61,500 nucleotides of DNA, from contig NZ_JAENIJ010000026.1 of the NCBI RefSeq assembly GCF_016595435.1, positions 1 through 61,500 of the forward strand. Reading direction: 5' to 3'. Made by a program: the position numbers and the translations under genes. The notes beneath the pieces were generated by a model. That model did not search any database and was not told the DNA's origin. It saw nothing but the letters and a program-made list of their open reading frames with translations. The stretch comes from Luteolibacter pohnpeiensis. Its GTDB lineage: Bacteria; Verrucomicrobiota; Verrucomicrobiia; Verrucomicrobiales; Akkermansiaceae. Positions 1-9,606 of the stretch are shown here, piece by piece (within the stretch, counting starts at the first letter, position 1; every line of letters begins with the position of its first letter).

Positions 1-96
1 TTTGGTTCCGGCTTTGGTTCCGGCTTTGGTTCCGGCTTTGGTTCCGGCTTTGGTTCCGGCTTTGGTTCCGGCTTTGGTTCCGGCTTTGGTTCCGGT
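1..96. repeat. 12-bp tandem repeat encoding PEPK units
   Basis: Eight consecutive copies of TTTGGTTCCGGC run from the window edge; the last copy ends in T instead of C. Read on the minus strand in the frame of the CHASE2-like gene they encode Pro-Glu-Pro-Lys units. The near-perfect DNA identity indicates recent slippage or homogenisation. The true copy number is unknown because the array touches the edge of the window. Confidence 0.95.
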
Positions 97-1370
97 GATG
101 GGACCACACTTTCAAGTGGTTCGTTTCTTCCCACAAACAAATTGAAATACACCGCTACCGTGAGAATTGCCGCAAGCAATGCGGGACCAGGCAACCAGTA
201 TCCGGCGGACCCGCAACCCAGCAATTGCGCCCCCAAAACCACCACGGCTAACAACCCTAACAGGATTTCTGCCGTCAGACGCTTCTGCGTCGCAATCAAG
301 CCTAACAGCCCGACGAATCCACCGATGATTACCAGTTCCACATGCCCCGCTAAACGCCGAAAGGGTTTTTCTGCGGTTAGATTCCGGTCCGAAGCAATGG
401 CTGCAATCAAGCTCGGGAGTTGCTGTGAAAAAGCATGCGTCGCTTGGCTTGCCAAACTTTGATCGTCGCGGATCACCAAGGGTCTCGCTGCTGACAAAGA
501 CTCCGGATTCAGAATCAAGTCCTCAGCATGAGTGATCGCCGCAGGCTTCACCTGAGGAATCGAGGTCGCCGGACAGCCAAATGAATCGATCAAGACCACT
601 GGACCTTTTGGCCCGAGCTGGATGGCCGATCCAGGCCGGACTTCGACCTGATCCATTGGAATGCCGAGTTCCCGGATCACGGCTAAAAGCGGGAACGAGA
701 ACACGAGTCGATCTTCCCATCGGGCCACCAAAGCATTCGAATTGCTACCGGTCTCAAGCGTGCTGAATCCCGCATACGCGTTGTCCCCACCCAGGATGAT
801 CCCGGGTAAGGGAATCTGATTTACCGATGGCAACATGGAGGCGTCGCCAGCCACCGATGACGCAGGAATCGACGCCCGACGAAATGCCGGCGGCAGGCCA
901 GCCGGGACTGCTCCTCTGGTGAGAGGCGCGGCGGTGGTGATCGACGCAAAGCGATTCATCGCCGTCTCCAACGCCGCCAGTGGAACACTTCCCGGACTTT
1001 CCCAGTCCATAACCATCGCCATGGCAGGATCGGTCAAGCCGAGTTGATTCAGGTTGTTCAGGACAATCGCGACATCAACCGGTGATGGCGGCGAACTTTC
1101 GAAAATCCGATTGGGATCGTCCCCGAACGACACCACTGAAGGCGCGAATTCCGGAGCCGCCTCCACCTCGGGAGAGATCGCGCGCAAAGTCCACGGCTCG
1201 TTCTTGGTCCCTTTGCCACCGACGTAGAATGGCGGATTCGCAAAACTGCGAACAGCGGTTTCCACCATCAGCCGTTCCACCTTGGTCGCCGGCAAAAATT
1301 GCCACACGGAAATGGAAGCTGCCGCAGAAAGCACGGCCACACTCAAAAAGCGGTAGAGCGGACGAGCCAC
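1..1370 (-). CDS. CHASE2-like membrane protein with PEPK-repeat tail (3' end outside window)
   Basis: I read an uninterrupted minus-strand frame from a GTG at 1370 to the left edge, so at least 456 residues are present and the C-terminus is missing. The N-terminus (starting MARPLYRF) has one hydrophobic segment. A long extracytoplasmic-looking region follows, with a VAIVLNN...MVMDWE pattern and an NQIPLPGIILGG stretch that resemble CHASE2 sensory domains. Two or three hydrophobic segments follow (HVELVIIGGFVG onward), then a tail of PEPK units. CHASE2 proteins are membrane sensors usually joined to kinase, cyclase or adenylate domains, but the effector part is not visible here. The gene begins 10 bases after the stop of the upstream kinase-like gene, so the two are probably co-transcribed. 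The CHASE2 call rests on pattern resemblance only. Confidence 0.55.
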   Translation of the reverse strand, partial: MARPLYRFLSVAVLSAAASISVWQFLPATKVERLMVETAVRSFANPPFYVGGKGTKNEPWTLRAISPEVEAAPEFAPSVVSFGDDPNRIFESSPPSPVDVAIVLNNLNQLGLTDPAMAMVMDWESPGSVPLAALETAMNRFASITTAAPLTRGAVPAGLPPAFRRASIPASSVAGDASMLPSVNQIPLPGIILGGDNAYAGFSTLETGSNSNALVARWEDRLVFSFPLLAVIRELGIPMDQVEVRPGSAIQLGPKGPVVLIDSFGCPATSIPQVKPAAITHAEDLILNPESLSAARPLVIRDDQSLASQATHAFSQQLPSLIAAIASDRNLTAEKPFRRLAGHVELVIIGGFVGLLGLIATQKRLTAEILLGLLAVVVLGAQLLGCGSAGYWLPGPALLAAILTVAVYFNLFVGRNEPLESVVPSPEPKPEPKPEPKPEPKPEPKPEPKPEPKPEP

Positions 1371-1379
1371 GGTGAAGGA

Positions 1380-2330
1380 TCAGGTAATGGCAGATAAAAT
1401 CGGAGCAAGCGGACCTTCCAGATCCGTTCCAGCGGTGACTTCGCCCAGCAATTTTCCGGCTGTCGGGATATGCTGGCGATACCAATCATCGCCACGGGTG
1501 GTCAGAATTTTGCCGTAGGCACCGAGCGCCTGCATCAAGCGCTGCGCCGCGCACTGGTGAAACAAGGTGGTCTCCGGGCGTTCATCCGCGATGTCTTCCC
1601 ACAGCTCTAACAATGCTTCACGCTCTTCCGAGCTGTGGTTCATGTATGGATCGAAAATCAAGGATGCGAGATCGTACTCCTGCCGACCGCGTCGCAGCCC
1701 TTGGAAATCGATCAAGTAAGTCTGCCCGTCTTTGATCAGCAGGTTTTGCGACTGAAAATCCCGATGAACCAGGTGACGTGCGACCGTGCCTAATTTCTCG
1801 GAAAGAGAAATGAACGCCTCATTAGCAAGAAGGGGCGCCGGGTCCTTGCCCAGAAATTCCTCCACCAAATATTCGAAGAAATAAGTCTGCTCCCAGCGAT
1901 AGAGGCTGGCATCGAAAGGCGGCATCAACTCCAGCTCCTTCGGCGACCTTGCGTAAAACAATTTGTCGATCTGCTCCAGCGCGGACCGATAATAGGGCAA
2001 GCGTTCTTCAAACGGACGGTCCTTCAACGAATGCAGATCGACATCGCCCAGATCCTCGACCAATGCGACACGCCGTTTGGAATTATCGTGAATGATTTCC
2101 GGCACACGGATGCGGGCTTTCTTCAAAAACAACGCAACGGGCACAAAATGGTCGTTATCCGGCCTCTCGTCAGTCCAATGAAGACCGATAAATGGTTCAT
2201 GGACGGGCGATTTGACACGGACGATGGTCCGGCCGGATGCGCCGCGTCGAATCGGCTCCAGAGTAACGGGGACGGTCGGGTCCACCCCCAGAAACTGGCG
2301 GGCAGTGGATAAGATCGCATCAGTTGGCAT
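1380..2330 (-). CDS. APH-fold phosphotransferase (AmgK-like sugar kinase family)
   Basis: The 316-residue protein has the aminoglycoside-phosphotransferase fold. The catalytic loop HRDFQSQN lies near residue 190 and is followed by the metal-binding DFQG near residue 207 and by YDLASLIFDPY. This combination is typical of the AmgK branch, which phosphorylates N-acetylmuramate or N-acetylglucosamine at C1 during cell-wall recycling, although related proteins have other sugar or alcohol substrates. It would act in the cytoplasm. No MurU-type nucleotidyltransferase is next to it in this window, so the recycling role is unsupported by context. ATG at 2330 is the only convincing start. The CHASE2-like gene follows after 10 bases. 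Confidence 0.75.
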   Translation of the reverse strand: MPTDAILSTARQFLGVDPTVPVTLEPIRRGASGRTIVRVKSPVHEPFIGLHWTDERPDNDHFVPVALFLKKARIRVPEIIHDNSKRRVALVEDLGDVDLHSLKDRPFEERLPYYRSALEQIDKLFYARSPKELELMPPFDASLYRWEQTYFFEYLVEEFLGKDPAPLLANEAFISLSEKLGTVARHLVHRDFQSQNLLIKDGQTYLIDFQGLRRGRQEYDLASLIFDPYMNHSSEEREALLELWEDIADERPETTLFHQCAAQRLMQALGAYGKILTTRGDDWYRQHIPTAGKLLGEVTAGTDLEGPLAPILSAIT

Positions 2331-2449
2331 GGGCGGGAGAAGCTAGCTTGAAAAAACCCCGTTCTGCCAAGGCAATTCCCGAATTTGAAACGGCCCAATG
2401 CGAAATCCACCGCCGGACTCGCGTTTTCCCCAGCTCAAAACCGCAGAAA

Positions 2450-3655
2450 TCATTCCTTCCACCACAGCCCCTCGATGATTTCGAGGAATTTTTGATGCAC
2501 GGAAACATCCCCCGTCACCATGAACGACGGGCCGCCCGGGGTATAAAAGATTTTCCAATTCCCCGCTGGGATCCCTGCATCGAGAAAAAGCTGCTTGGTC
2601 TGGCGCGGCTCCTTACCCGGATACTTTTGATTCAGGATACGCATCGCGCTGGGATGCACGGTGTAGGACCGGGTAAGATTTCCTTTTTCCGGAAGCGGGC
2701 TGATGGGGTCGATCGCCGATGGTTCGGTTTGCCCGCCCGTGACTTTGAGAAAAAGCACCATGGATTCGCCGTCCTCCAGATCCCTGGTCGAGATCAAGCT
2801 CCACGCGCCTTTCGGGATGGTTTTCCCGGCCTCTAAGGATGGCGTGGAACTGCCGTGATGAATCTGGATTTGCCCTCCACAATCCACCAACTTGCGGTTT
2901 TGCGATTCCAGGCAACGAAGTTGGACATCGAGTGAATTCTCTCCGGTTTTTGCAATGCCATACAAGCCACTGCTGCCGCCCCAAATCCGGAAGACTTCCG
3001 CATCATCATTGAGAGCGATTTTATCACAGATCACCGCGAGCTCTTCGGGAGATTTGTTTAGCAGTGATGCCGAGTCCTTGGTTTTGGATGAAAAAACGAT
3101 GCCCTCTACCCGCAATTCCGGGTTCTGGGCCGCGTCCGCCGACTTCTCATCTCCTCTGCCGAGCCAAAGCAATCGCTGCGAATTCCAGGAAAATTCCGCG
3201 AGGACACACCACTGTTCGGATAGCGATGAGCGCGTGGCGTTTGCATCGAACTCCGTCGATTCATTTCCTTTGGCGGCGGCCAATTTCAGCTGAGCGCGAT
3301 ATCCGGTCGAGTCACCGGATTTCAGGCGTTGCCCCTGGAGATTCACCTCCCAGCTATTTCCAGCCTGCCCACCGGACGAGGATTTGGCAGTATAAACCAG
3401 TTGCGATCCAGGCACCCAATCCGATTTCTGAATGCGAAATAGCTCCTGAATATCCCCCGTGCCGGTCAACCGATCGTAAGTGGTTTCGAAACTATCCATC
3501 GAGATCTTTGCCTCATCCAGATTCGACTTAATCGCCTTCGCGATGGCGGGTTTACAGACCAAAACCCGAAATTCCACCGCATCAGCCCCCATCGAGCGAC
3601 CGAGGAATAAAAGCAACCAAACGCAAAGGTGGAGACTCTTCAACATCAAGCCCAT
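2450..3655 (-). CDS. Exported protein of unknown function with secretin-like C-terminal tail
   Basis: I do not recognise this 401-residue protein as a whole. It starts with a signal peptide (hydrophobic LHLCVWLLLFLG, cleavage probably after SMGADA). The middle is rich in beta-strand-like sequence and carries several cysteines. The last 70 residues contain an SFMVTGDVSVHQKFLEII motif, which resembles the short alpha/beta N-domains of secretins and related PVC proteins where the consensus is roughly LVVxGxxxxHxxVxEII. It probably acts in the periplasm or at the outer membrane. A second in-frame ATG three codons downstream (3646) is an alternative start, and neither has an obvious ribosome binding site. 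It is separated by 119 bases from the kinase-like gene downstream. Confidence 0.6.
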   Translation of the reverse strand: MGLMLKSLHLCVWLLLFLGRSMGADAVEFRVLVCKPAIAKAIKSNLDEAKISMDSFETTYDRLTGTGDIQELFRIQKSDWVPGSQLVYTAKSSSGGQAGNSWEVNLQGQRLKSGDSTGYRAQLKLAAAKGNESTEFDANATRSSLSEQWCVLAEFSWNSQRLLWLGRGDEKSADAAQNPELRVEGIVFSSKTKDSASLLNKSPEELAVICDKIALNDDAEVFRIWGGSSGLYGIAKTGENSLDVQLRCLESQNRKLVDCGGQIQIHHGSSTPSLEAGKTIPKGAWSLISTRDLEDGESMVLFLKVTGGQTEPSAIDPISPLPEKGNLTRSYTVHPSAMRILNQKYPGKEPRQTKQLFLDAGIPAGNWKIFYTPGGPSFMVTGDVSVHQKFLEIIEGLWWKE

Positions 3656-3734
3656 GAACCAAATCCAATCAACGGGTTCAAGCCTGGAAGCGCCTGATCG
3701 CCATTTGCTCCCACATGTAAAGGTTTAGGACTGG

Positions 3735-6700
3735 TCAATGATGGCCATACATTGCCGAACAAGCACGGAGTACAACAATCAGTAAAATGATTACATACCT
3801 TGGCTGGATTTCAGAAACCGGTTTCCACCAGCTCGTTTTCGATGGGCTCTGAAGAGCCCAAAGTCGACGTAATGTAGAGACTTTACCTTTGGTCGATGGG
3901 ACGAGACTTGCCATCGCGGTCTCTGCAGCTGATCGAATCTCGCCGCTACAGACGTCCGAATACTTATGAAACACGGAGATAAAGTTGCGAAAATACTCGC
4001 GCGCTTCGATTTGTTTGTCATTTGCCCCAGCTAATAAGGCTTTTGCAGCTTCACCAGTGAGTCGGTAGAAGTCAGAGAGGTTTGTAAAATCGCAACAATC
4101 CAATTGCTTCTGTGCACTTTCCGTTTCACCCCGCCAAGCTAACAAGAATGCGCTCAAGGCACGGTGCGCATTGGAATTTGGTCCTCTCGGGAATAATGTT
4201 AGAGATTCTTCCGTGAGTGATTCGGCGACGCGGAAATTCGTTTCCCGGTCTTTTTTCAGACCGATTTGTAATACCGCCAAATGAAGCAACGTCGCATCGT
4301 TAACATCCTGCGACCTATCCCGCCAATCAGCCAGCCATTGCAGGCCGAAATCCGAATCCCCCAAAGTCACAGCACGTTCTCCGATTGCGTTCCACAGCAT
4401 GGCGTTTTCCCTGAGTTCTGGATAACGTTTCACAGCCCATCGCCTCAATTTTCTGACTGCATTTCGCTGCTCCATTGATCGAATCATGACACGCCATGCG
4501 GTAATGCGCGCTGGGCTGTTTGATGGTTCTTTGCGGATTAATTTAAGCCCGGTAGCGATCATTTTCTCTCCCGCCAACATTTTCAGATAGGAAGCCAGAG
4601 CTCCGGGTGCAACCAAGGGTCCTGCCTTCACTTTCGACTTCAGCCATCTTTTCCAAGCAAGCCCTGAACGATTGTCGTTGAAGAGAGTGAATGCCCAATT
4701 CATCACTTCTAGATCCGCACCTGGATCGGAAGTAAGTGTTTCTGCCTGTCGCAAAGCAGCTTTTCTATCCTTACGTTTCAGCTCCAATTCAATTGCATCA
4801 CAGATCACGTAGGGAGACGGTGAGTAATGCTGTAAATGCTTGAGTGTTGCCGCTGCTGCTTCGAGTTCCCCGTCCCTCATCTGCAGATCCATTAGCTGCC
4901 GCGTGGCAAAGGTATATTCAGGGTTCAATGCATTCGCTCTAGCAAAAGCGTTTTTGGCACCTTCGCAATTTCCCAACTCTCTTTCTGCGAACCCTAGCAG
5001 TCCTAAAACCCTGGCATTCGCCGCATCTGCCCGCTGCCACCTTCTACAGATGGCTGCAACCTCCGCCCACTCTCTGCGTCCTTCATGCCATGAAGCCAGT
5101 TCCCCGAATCCCCAGGCATACTCGGGCTCTTGATCTAACAGATCCTTCATTTCTGCCAATCCTTCGACGGCCTGGCCCGAATGCATGAGAATCCATGCAC
5201 GACGCCCTCTAAGATTAACAGGCGGCTTCACTTCATTACCAACTGACTCACATGCGGCAAGTGCTTCAGGGTATTTCGACTCCTCAAAAAAATGCAGCGC
5301 CAAAGAGTCCCGAAGCGTAGGATCAGCGGGACTGAGCTTCAGACCGCTGTAAATCGCTGCCACCATCCTGTCTGTCTCCTCCAGATCCTGCCATGCCGCA
5401 GCTGCCGACCTCCACCAGCGGGTCAAATGGCCATACTTTTGCGAGGCCGCATCGAGCGCCTCCACCATGACTTGTTTTTTGCCGTCAACAACTGCCCATT
5501 TGCAAGCCGTTGACCATGCCCACGTGTAATTTGGTATGTAGCGAACGGCTTCAAGCAAACACTTCAAAGCCTGCTCATGATCCCCTTTCCTTCTGTGAAC
5601 ATCCGCCAAATACCCATATGTGGATGCTCCTTGCGGGTTCAAGCGACAGGTCTCCGATAGGACTGCAATCGCCTGCTCCAACATACCAGATTTTTCCAAA
5701 ACCTCAGCATATGAAGTCGCAGCCGTTCCCCATCCAGGTGAAAGCTCGAAAGCCTTCGCTGCAGCTCGGAGCTCACTCTCTCTACTGCCCGCAAGCCGCT
5801 GAACACGGGCTAGCTCAGTCCAGGCTCTCGGCATCAACGGAAAGCGTTCCACGAATGCATCTGCCTGCTGCAACGCAACATCATCAGCCTGCATCGTGAC
5901 CGCCTGTTCAATGATCGCAACAAAAGTTTGCCAAAGATCCGGCCGCTCTTCACCAAATGCCTTTAGTTGAGCCAGCAATGTCGCTGCATCAAGAACAGGA
6001 CATGCAATTTCTTGATAAGTTAGAACGATCTCACCGGTCGAAACTTGTTGATGCATCTCCGCTTCCAAAAACTCGATGAGTTCCAATTCTTGCGATTTAT
6101 CTGATGCTAATTGAGACCAATAGTGAGCGGCTTGGATGTAATCGATTTCGAGATGCAATGCTTCACGATAATGATGAATTGCATCGCGAATTCGTCCGGT
6201 TTTTTCCAAAACTTTTCCCAAAGTCCCATGTGAAGCTGGCTCCCAGGGCGCCAACTCCAATGCTTCACGTGCATCATGTTCTGCGCCTACCAAATCGTTT
6301 ACGTTGACCCGACGGAATGCACGTTCCCGGAGTGCCCAACGATCTTTGGGATCCATTTCAATAATGCGTCCCAGGACTTCCAAAGGGCCCTCTTTTGTAT
6401 CCACCAGCCATTCGGCCTGGAGATGCAATAACGGTAACCAATCTGGATTCCGGTTCGTTGCTTCTTTCAGCAACGCGATAGCAGCCTCTTCATCATATTC
6501 ATCTGCCGTGGCTCCCGCCAACCCGCGCCAGGCATCAATGGATAGAGGTTGAAGACGAACCAGCTCCTCCCAAGATTTCAAGGCTTTGGCCCGTTCACCT
6601 TGGATCGCGGCTACCTTTGCGGTCTCAGTCAACCAAACTCGGTCAGGCACTTTGGATCTCGCCTGCTCCATGAACTCCAAACCTTGGATACGACTCTCTC

Positions 6701-8837
6701 CACCCCACCGGCACATCATCTTACCAGAGTGCAGCAGTAAATTGCCGTCATCCGGCATTAGAGCCATGGCCCTTTTCAGAACCGTAGCCGCCTGCTCAGG
6801 ATGATGAAGATCATCCAATGCTTCAGCCCAAGTCAGCCACGGATTGCTTGATTTAGTGGCCACCTGATTCGCTCTCTGCTCCAAAAAAATCAATCCTTCA
6901 TCGGTGCGATTCACCGCCCTGCAAACATCGAAATACCCACGGGCATATGGTTCAAAATCCGGAGAAAATCCAGATGCGACCCGTCGTAACATGGCCTCCT
7001 CTTTCAACAGCCGCAGCTTTGACATGCAGCGCGCCAAGCTATCATAACACCTAGATTCACGTCTGCGTCTTCGCAGTGCTTTTTTCAAATGGTATTGTGC
7101 CTGTTCAAGTTGCCGTGCGTCTTCCAGTAACAATTCACCAAGTTCTGACTCAAATACAGGATCAGAATTTTTCTCTGCAGTGATGGATTCCAAATAGGCG
7201 ATGAGTTCGTTCCTCCTCCCCAAACGGTTCAATGCATTACACCTGCGCAACTGATTACGCCCCATCTTTGGAGCTATTTCTAACAAGAAATTAGCTTCAT
7301 CAAGCTGACCTTGCGGATCTCCATCCCACACGGCTTTTCGATAAGCTGCCTCATGGATCAATGGACTATCCGGGGCAACCGTGCGCAATCTGCACAACCC
7401 GTCTTCTACTGCCATTCGGTCATGCCCATCCAAGGCAACTAACAATTGATGAAATTCATTATAAGCCGCTTCATCTGGAAAATGAATGCCATCCAATCGT
7501 TGAGACTCCTCCCTTGGCACCAAAACCATTCCTCTTGGGCCTGCAATAGGATGCTCCTCAATTAGGCTCTCCAATATCATTTCTCCGAAATGACGCACCG
7601 TTGGGTCGCGCAATAGAATCACTCCCAAACGATCATCGTAGCCAATGCACGCCTGTAAGTGTCCACTAGTGATGTATTCCGTGGTGAGCGTAAACGGGAG
7701 CCCACGGTCGATCAATGCAACCACCACCTCGTGGGTGATCCGAAATTCTCGGGTTACAAATCCATGCTCCTCAGCCCAGCGACGCTCTTTGTGCCAAGGC
7801 GTACCCTCGTGACATATCGCCTCTGCAATTTCCAGATGATCATGATTCTTTCCCCAAAAGCAGGAAATTGCCGCGAGTGTCGCGGGTGCACATGTCGAAT
7901 TATGCTGTCGAACAAACGGAACCTGCAATCGAACACGGCTCTTCGTTCGCGCATTTGGGCTGCGTAAATTTTGAGCGACTCTTTTGTGAAATCCATCATC
8001 CTTCCGATCACACCATTCAAGACAGCTATCAATATCACCAGCCATATAGGCAAAATCCGCTCTGCGTCCTACAATCCATTGCTGGTAAGACTTCTCCATC
8101 ATCGGCATCCGCTGCTCGATCAGATCAAGGCACTTTAAAGCAGACACATGATCTTCCTTTTCACTGTATAGCCCTTGAAGCCTTACCGAGAAAAAGGCGT
8201 GTTGCGTTTCTGCCACAACCTTTTCCAGAACCTGAATCGCTTCCTCGTCACAGCCTAAATGGACAAGAATATCGACATATTTCAATACAGCCGCTCGATA
8301 ATTGGGCCTCAGATTGAATGCCGTTCTCCCCGCCTCGAGCGCGTCCTCATATCGATCCGCCAGTTCCAAGATACTTGCATGCTGGACATGAATCCATGAA
8401 TCTTCTGGCTGCATTTCGAGCGCACTCTCGATCCGGTGAAATGCTTGAGGAAAATCTCGGAGCTCTGCATACATGGAAGCCTGAATCGCCAATAAATCAC
8501 TTCGATCCTGCACGTCGATTGGTCGATTCCGTTGAAGGAAATTCTCAATTTCAGAAACCAGCTTCCAGTCCGGTGTGAAACTAAGACGGCTAAACAGCGC
8601 ATCGAAGTATCGCCTTGGATCCTTGCGCTCGGCTCTCCAATTGAGCCAGCTAAGAGCATTACCCAATCTGGGAGCTCCAAGGCTGGATACCAGCTTTGAG
8701 GCTGCAGCCATCGGTTTGCCTTTTGGCCATTTCGTGATGGGTAGGCCGGTGGTTTTTGCGATTTCCCACGCGTCTAGCGTTCTCCCATCCATCAACAAAT
8801 CAAGAATTTCTTCAATCGGCAGCTTGCCCTCTGACAT
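3735..8837 (-). CDS. 1700-residue TPR protein with internal papain-like C39-type domain
   Basis: This is the largest gene in the window. The N-terminal 80-280 residues form TPR-like helix pairs. A papain-like domain follows at about 305-440: QHNSTCAPATLAA places a candidate oxyanion-hole Gln just before Cys315, SGHLQACIGYDD supplies His393, and LLRDPT supplies an Asp near 410. This layout matches peptidase C39-like domains. From about 450 to 1600 the protein is almost continuous TPR-like repeats (for example ALEMQPEDSWIHVQHASIL and ALALMPDD-type A/P patterns). There is no signal peptide, so it is probably cytoplasmic, but the last 26 residues contain a short hydrophobic run (YVIILLIVVL) that might touch membrane. 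Substrate and partners are unknown. It is divergent from the lipoprotein gene at 8983. Confidence 0.8.
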   Translation of the reverse strand: MSEGKLPIEEILDLLMDGRTLDAWEIAKTTGLPITKWPKGKPMAAASKLVSSLGAPRLGNALSWLNWRAERKDPRRYFDALFSRLSFTPDWKLVSEIENFLQRNRPIDVQDRSDLLAIQASMYAELRDFPQAFHRIESALEMQPEDSWIHVQHASILELADRYEDALEAGRTAFNLRPNYRAAVLKYVDILVHLGCDEEAIQVLEKVVAETQHAFFSVRLQGLYSEKEDHVSALKCLDLIEQRMPMMEKSYQQWIVGRRADFAYMAGDIDSCLEWCDRKDDGFHKRVAQNLRSPNARTKSRVRLQVPFVRQHNSTCAPATLAAISCFWGKNHDHLEIAEAICHEGTPWHKERRWAEEHGFVTREFRITHEVVVALIDRGLPFTLTTEYITSGHLQACIGYDDRLGVILLRDPTVRHFGEMILESLIEEHPIAGPRGMVLVPREESQRLDGIHFPDEAAYNEFHQLLVALDGHDRMAVEDGLCRLRTVAPDSPLIHEAAYRKAVWDGDPQGQLDEANFLLEIAPKMGRNQLRRCNALNRLGRRNELIAYLESITAEKNSDPVFESELGELLLEDARQLEQAQYHLKKALRRRRRESRCYDSLARCMSKLRLLKEEAMLRRVASGFSPDFEPYARGYFDVCRAVNRTDEGLIFLEQRANQVATKSSNPWLTWAEALDDLHHPEQAATVLKRAMALMPDDGNLLLHSGKMMCRWGGESRIQGLEFMEQARSKVPDRVWLTETAKVAAIQGERAKALKSWEELVRLQPLSIDAWRGLAGATADEYDEEAAIALLKEATNRNPDWLPLLHLQAEWLVDTKEGPLEVLGRIIEMDPKDRWALRERAFRRVNVNDLVGAEHDAREALELAPWEPASHGTLGKVLEKTGRIRDAIHHYREALHLEIDYIQAAHYWSQLASDKSQELELIEFLEAEMHQQVSTGEIVLTYQEIACPVLDAATLLAQLKAFGEERPDLWQTFVAIIEQAVTMQADDVALQQADAFVERFPLMPRAWTELARVQRLAGSRESELRAAAKAFELSPGWGTAATSYAEVLEKSGMLEQAIAVLSETCRLNPQGASTYGYLADVHRRKGDHEQALKCLLEAVRYIPNYTWAWSTACKWAVVDGKKQVMVEALDAASQKYGHLTRWWRSAAAAWQDLEETDRMVAAIYSGLKLSPADPTLRDSLALHFFEESKYPEALAACESVGNEVKPPVNLRGRRAWILMHSGQAVEGLAEMKDLLDQEPEYAWGFGELASWHEGRREWAEVAAICRRWQRADAANARVLGLLGFAERELGNCEGAKNAFARANALNPEYTFATRQLMDLQMRDGELEAAAATLKHLQHYSPSPYVICDAIELELKRKDRKAALRQAETLTSDPGADLEVMNWAFTLFNDNRSGLAWKRWLKSKVKAGPLVAPGALASYLKMLAGEKMIATGLKLIRKEPSNSPARITAWRVMIRSMEQRNAVRKLRRWAVKRYPELRENAMLWNAIGERAVTLGDSDFGLQWLADWRDRSQDVNDATLLHLAVLQIGLKKDRETNFRVAESLTEESLTLFPRGPNSNAHRALSAFLLAWRGETESAQKQLDCCDFTNLSDFYRLTGEAAKALLAGANDKQIEAREYFRNFISVFHKYSDVCSGEIRSAAETAMASLVPSTKGKVSTLRRLWALQSPSKTSWWKPVSEIQPRYVIILLIVVLRACSAMYGHH

Positions 8838-8982
8838 GACCCTAAGAAATGGGGTGTGTGACCGTTTTACCAGTTCGATCGTCCACCAAAGTTTAAATAT
8901 TCCCGCGCAGGGGTCATCGCAGCTGAAGACTTCGAAACGATCGCGTTCGATGGTTCTTGAACGCTGTCGCGACGCTGATTGA
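8838..8982. promoter_or_regulatory. Divergent intergenic region
   Basis: These 145 bases separate the start codons of the TPR-C39 gene (minus) and the lipoprotein gene (plus), so promoters for both must lie here or overlap the genes. I could not identify convincing -35/-10 pairs or an operator. Confidence 0.4.
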
Positions 8983-9441
8983 ATGTCTGCCGTGAAACAG
9001 TGGATTTTAGGATTCGGGGCCGTCGTGATGGTCGGTTGTGCCGGGCAGCCAGAAGCCTTGAAAGTGAAGCAGTTTTACCTGCGAGACGAAAAATATGACA
9101 GCGGCGTCGATCCGATGGTGCGTGCGGAGAAACAGCGTTTACTCTACGGTGCCGTGAGCATGGAAGAACGGCGCGACCGACTTGGCCAATACTACACCGC
9201 GCTCTGGAATGATGCGGGTAGCGGACCGGTCGATGTGATCTTCGAATTCCAGCAGGGCGTCACTGCGAGCAAGATCAAGCGCCGCACGAAGTCATTTCCC
9301 GCAGATAGCACCAGCGGCAAGGCGGTTTTCTCAGTCATTGGCGACGATTATTTCAAGAGCGGCAAAGTCCTTTCCTGGAAGATCAGCCTGAAGCGCAATG
9401 GCAAAACCATCGCCACCCAACAATCCTTCCTCTGGAAATAG
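8983..9441 (+). CDS. Small predicted lipoprotein
   Basis: The 152-residue product begins with a type II signal sequence: MSAVKQWILGFGAVVMVGCAG has a basic start, a hydrophobic core and the lipobox VGC with Cys19 as the probable lipidated residue. The mature part is charged and beta-rich, with a VDVIFEFQQG...FSVIGDDYF pattern. I do not recognise the family. Ala rather than Asp follows the Cys, which by the Escherichia coli sorting rule would favour the outer membrane, though the rule may not hold in this phylum. It stands alone: the next gene starts 165 bases downstream. Confidence 0.65.
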   Translation: MSAVKQWILGFGAVVMVGCAGQPEALKVKQFYLRDEKYDSGVDPMVRAEKQRLLYGAVSMEERRDRLGQYYTALWNDAGSGPVDVIFEFQQGVTASKIKRRTKSFPADSTSGKAVFSVIGDDYFKSGKVLSWKISLKRNGKTIATQQSFLWK

Positions 9442-9606
9442 CGATTGGCTGAAAATTCGCCCAAAACATCGAATCTAACACTGAATCACCGTTTCCGCCA
9501 ATCCTTGCGCATTACGCGATATTTCAGTGGATGGATGATTGACCGGAGGCACCAGTGATTTTATAGTGAAGACTGTTGATCGCTGACGGCCTCCCCATTT
9601 TTCCTT

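Noticed and set aside
1..96. Short tandem repeats as a CRISPR array
   Set aside because: The repeats are contiguous without spacers and lie in frame inside a coding region.
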